Source of the DNA: Larix sibirica
Lineage: Eukaryota > Streptophyta > Pinopsida > Pinales > Pinaceae
NCBI GenBank assembly: GCA_004151065.3
Contig: NWUY0300024951.1
Coordinates: 1-11,154 of the forward strand
DNA: 11,154 nucleotides
Reading direction: 5' to 3'
The translations under genes and the position numbers were made by a program. Of the stretch, positions 8,205-11,154 are shown piece after piece; the first letter of the stretch is position 1; each line of letters starts with the position of its first letter. Below the pieces are notes generated by a model, which did not search any database, had not been told where the DNA came from, and saw only the letters and a list, made by a program, of their open reading frames with translations.

Positions 8205-11010
8205 TCAATGAAAGGTTGTATCTTTTACAACCATTCCTCGATTCCTACGGAACAATAAAACTATGTTAGAGGAAGGTTTAGCAATCCCTTCCAAGATTTC
8301 CTCCACGATGAGAATACTATGCTAGATAAAATATCGATGAACACTTCCTTGATATCCCCATCAATTAGAATTCTATGCTAGAGGAATATTCAAGTAACCC
8401 TTTCCATGGCTCACCCTTGATCGAAATATTATGTTTGATGAAGGGTCGATTTAACCTTCTTGGGATAACCCTGTAAGTGAATTTTATACTGGAGGAAGGG
8501 CTAGCTAACACCTCCATGTGAAACCCACCAGTCGACACCTCCCTATGAAACCCATTTACTAGAATTCTATGGTTGGGGAAGTGTTGGTCAGTCGGTTCCT
8601 GGGAACACCTTCAATGAGAATGTTATGTTGGACTAATGGTTGATTGACCCTTCACTAGGATGTCAGTCTATGTCAACTCTATGCTATAGGAAATATCGAT
8701 CGTCCCTTCAATAATATCCTTCTCAATCAGAATATTGTGCTATTAGAAGGGTCATCTAAACCCTTATCCACCTCTCCCTTAAGGGGAATACTAAGCTCGA
8801 GGAAAGGTTGATCATACCTCTCTAAGGAACCCATTCAACTCGAATACTATTGAAGATAAATGTTTGGCTAACATTTCCCTAGGTTACCCATTAATTTGAA
8901 TGCTATGCCCAAGGAAATAATAATCACTACTATGGTGGAAGAAGGGTTAGTCAAATATTCTCATGGTTTCTCAATGACAAGAATACTATACTAGAGGAAA
9001 GGTTTATCAACCCTTGAAAGACTCTCCCTCGACGAAAATAACATAATAGAGAGATTCCCAGTAGACCACTCTCAAGGATCCCTCATTCCTTTATGAGAAT
9101 ACCCAACTCAAGGAAAGGTTAGTTTACCCTTTCCCTAGCTCACCATTGATAGAAATAATATGTCGGAATAAGGTTTGGATGACACTTTCATTTGCTTTCT
9201 CAAGCCAAGGATAATATCATAGAGGAAGGGTTAAGTGAACCTTTCCTTGGATAACTCCCAATGGGAATACTATGTTAAAGGAAAGGTAAGCCAACCTTAC
9301 AAAGGTGCCCCTTCATCAATAATGGTAACATGGAGGAAGTATCCCTCTATGATTCCTTGCATTTGACCTCGATGAGAATACTATATTGGAGAAACAGTAA
9401 TCCGACCCTTCTTTGCGCTCTCACTCTTAGAGAATTTTATGTTGGAGAAGGAATCAATTGAACGTTTTCATGGGACACCCCTCAATGAGAATTATACAGT
9501 GGAGAAAAAATTAGTTGATCCTTTCCTATATGAACTTCAACAAAAATACTATTATGAAGGAACAGATATCCCAATCTCACCAGGGATCTGTTTCGTCAAG
9601 AATTCTATGATAGAGGAAGGACGTGCCATAATGCGTTAAATGAGAATATTATGTTGAAGGAAGGGTTTGTAGACCCTTCCATAGGATCTCCCTTTATGAG
9701 AATACCATGCTAGAAAATTATTTAACATACCTTTCTCGAGGATCTCTGTTATGTGAATACTCAATTGGAATAAGGAGTGGTTGAACCTTCCTCGATTTCA
9801 CGCATGACGAAAAAATACTATGTTGGTGGAAGTGTTAGTCATCACTTCCCTGGGTCATGTTGGATGAGAATACTATATTGGAGGAAGTTTTAAGCAATAC
9901 TAAATCCTCTTAAATTATAATTTAATGATGGAGGAAAGGTCATATAACCCTTTCTATGGATCACCCTTGAGAATAATATTATATTGGATGAAGGGTTGAC
10001 CAAATTTTCTTGGAGCTCCCACTCAATGAGAATTCTATGTTGTGGAAGAATTAATTAACCCTTCCTTTGGATACCCCTTGAAAGTTATTATATTCCAAAT
10101 GAAGAATCGATCAACCGACCCTTCCCATGGACCCCCATTGACAAGGATTATATACCGAAGTAAGAATCAATCAACCATTCCCCGAGATCCCAGGAGACAA
10201 GAATTATATGATTGATAAAGTATTAAACAATCATTCTCTGGACCCCATTAGACTATAATACTATTTTAAAGGAAGGGTCCATGGGCCCTTACCTAGGAAC
10301 ACCCTCGATGAAAATCTATACTGGAGGAAGGATTAGTTGTTCATCCCAAAAGACCACCATTGATAAGAATTATATGTTGGAGAAAGGATAGATCAAACTT
10401 TCAATGGGTCCCCTTCAATGAGAATATTATTTTGGAGGAATGGTCAGTCAGTACTTCCCTAGGTCCCTTGGATGAGAATACCATGCTAGAGGAAGGTTCT
10501 GACAACCCTTCCTTAGGATCCTCCTTAACAAGAATTTATGTTGGATGAAGGGTTGACTAATCCTTTACTTTGCTCATCGTTGATTGGAATACTATGTTGG
10601 AAGAAGGGTTGAATGGCCCTTTCAATAGCTCACTCATACTTGAAATACTATTATAGAGAAACAATTGAATGACCCATTCACTGGCTTGTTAATGCTTGAA
10701 ATACTGTGCTAGAGGAACAATATTAGGTAGACCCTTACCTAGGATTACCCTCAATGATAATTCAAGGCTATATGAAGTATTGACCATTACTTCCCCAGGC
10801 TCACTTCATGAAGAATACTATTCTATAGGAAGGTTAGTTGATGCTTCCATGGGACCTCCATCAATAAGAATTTTATGATATATGAATGATCAACTAGCCC
10901 TTCCATGCCCCCCACCCTTCATTAATAATATTATTCTAAATGAATGGGTGGTTGATTTTTACCAAAGATCATCCTATATAAGAATTCCATGCTGGAGGAA
11001 GGGTTAGTCG
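8205..11010 (+). repeat. Tandem minisatellite array, unit about 56 bp, about 50 diverged copies
   Basis: An anchor of the form GAATACTATGTTGGAGGA recurs throughout, for example at 8312, 8368, 8423, 8479, 8618, 8730, 8786, 8842, 8898, 8981, 9432, 9489, 9644, 9700, 9868, 10030, 10422, 10532, 10587, 10698, 10868 and 10982. Most steps are 55-57 bp. After the anchor each unit carries a dyad close to GGAAGGGTT-N4-AACCCTTCC, then a spacer like TAGGATCACCCTCAATGA. Fifty-six is not a multiple of three, so frames rotate and short ORFs inside (9439-9639, 10360-10548, 10696-10878) are by-products. Copies are strongly diverged, indicating age. Extra half-units of about 27 bp occur. Confidence 0.92.
8214..8232. 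repeat. Hairpin at the array start
   Basis: GGTTGTA-TCTTT-TACAACC is a perfect 7-bp stem with a 5-nt loop, placed where the repeat units have their own dyad. It may be the first, divergent unit or the ancestral seed. Confidence 0.45.
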
Positions 11011-11154
11011 TTCCAGTACACAGTAATGCCTTTTGGTCTGGAGAACGCACCTGCCATCTTTTCAAGAGTTGTGGTCGCGGCATTTAAAGATTTCATGCAT
11101 AATTGTTTAGAAGCTTATTTTGACGATTGGACAATATTTGGGTTGTGAGGGAGA
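11011..11154 (+). pseudogene. Reverse transcriptase fragment of a second, different Ty3/gypsy element
   Basis: Frame 1 reads QYTVMPFGLENAPAIFSR (RT motif B region) followed by CLEAYFDDWTIFG (motif C with both catalytic Asp residues intact). There are no stops from 11011 until TGA at 11146, which may reflect one lost base. The upstream RT motifs are absent: the sequence before 11011 is satellite array. The wording differs clearly from the RT at 4285-5230 (EENFQRAMDIAF in the matching place), so it is not a duplicated piece of it. It is also less AT-rich than the surroundings, suggesting a younger copy. It runs off the window end. Confidence 0.85.

Noticed and set aside
9439-9639. 66-codon open frame inside the tandem array, with similar ones at 10360 and 10696
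   Set aside because: The unit length of 56 is not divisible by three, so each unit is read in a different frame; the open stretches are accidental.
8205-11010. Interstitial telomere-like sequence, because GGGTTAG and AACCCT recur
   Set aside because: The motif occurs once per 56-bp unit as part of a dyad, not as consecutive 7-bp TTTAGGG repeats.
8205-11010. CRISPR-like array (regular repeats with spacers)
   Set aside because: Whole units, including the parts between dyads, are related to one another, divergence is high throughout, and the context is a plant retrotransposon without cas genes.

Overview
The window is AT-rich, repeat-dominated plant DNA. The domains seen are those of Ty3/gypsy (Metaviridae-type) LTR retrotransposons. 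The wording of the gag, protease and integrase segments resembles families I know from seed plants with large genomes, gymnosperms in particular; that placement is recollection and inference. I see no host gene, tRNA, rRNA, CRISPR array or bacterial-style operon.

Layout. About 1-985 is a non-coding flank that could hold a 5' LTR (TATA box at 187, AATAAA at 436). It is followed by a mutated tRNA-Asp-type primer binding site at 989-1007. From about 1063 to 7006 lies one full-length but dead gag-pol: gag (1063-2443), a gag/protease spacer (2444-2976), aspartic protease (2977-3477), an extra RNase H ahead of reverse transcriptase (3478-3881), a linker (3882-4284), reverse transcriptase (4285-5230), the usual post-RT RNase H (5231-5720) and integrase (5721-7006). 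Reading frames can be followed by domain wording across many stops, small indels and one deletion. Most stops look like single C-to-T or G-to-A changes in Gln or Trp codons, as expected of old methylated DNA. A separate decayed third ORF that I cannot assign follows at 7073-7818.

Downstream come a polypurine-tract candidate (7929-7942) and an LTR- or 3'-UTR-like non-coding stretch with hairpins (7943-8204). Then follows a tandem array of about 50 diverged copies of a roughly 56-bp unit (8205-11010), each carrying a GGAAGGGTT/AACCCTTCC-type dyad. The array stops abruptly against a piece of reverse transcriptase from a different Ty3/gypsy lineage, with its YFDD box intact (11011 to the window end).

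Together this is a graveyard of one Tat-like, dual-RNase-H element with an additional ORF, plus a minisatellite apparently born in or next to its 3' region, cut off by a second element. The points most worth following are the placement of the extra RNase H before RT, the unknown third ORF and the dyad-bearing array. Nothing in the window appears able to encode a working protein.
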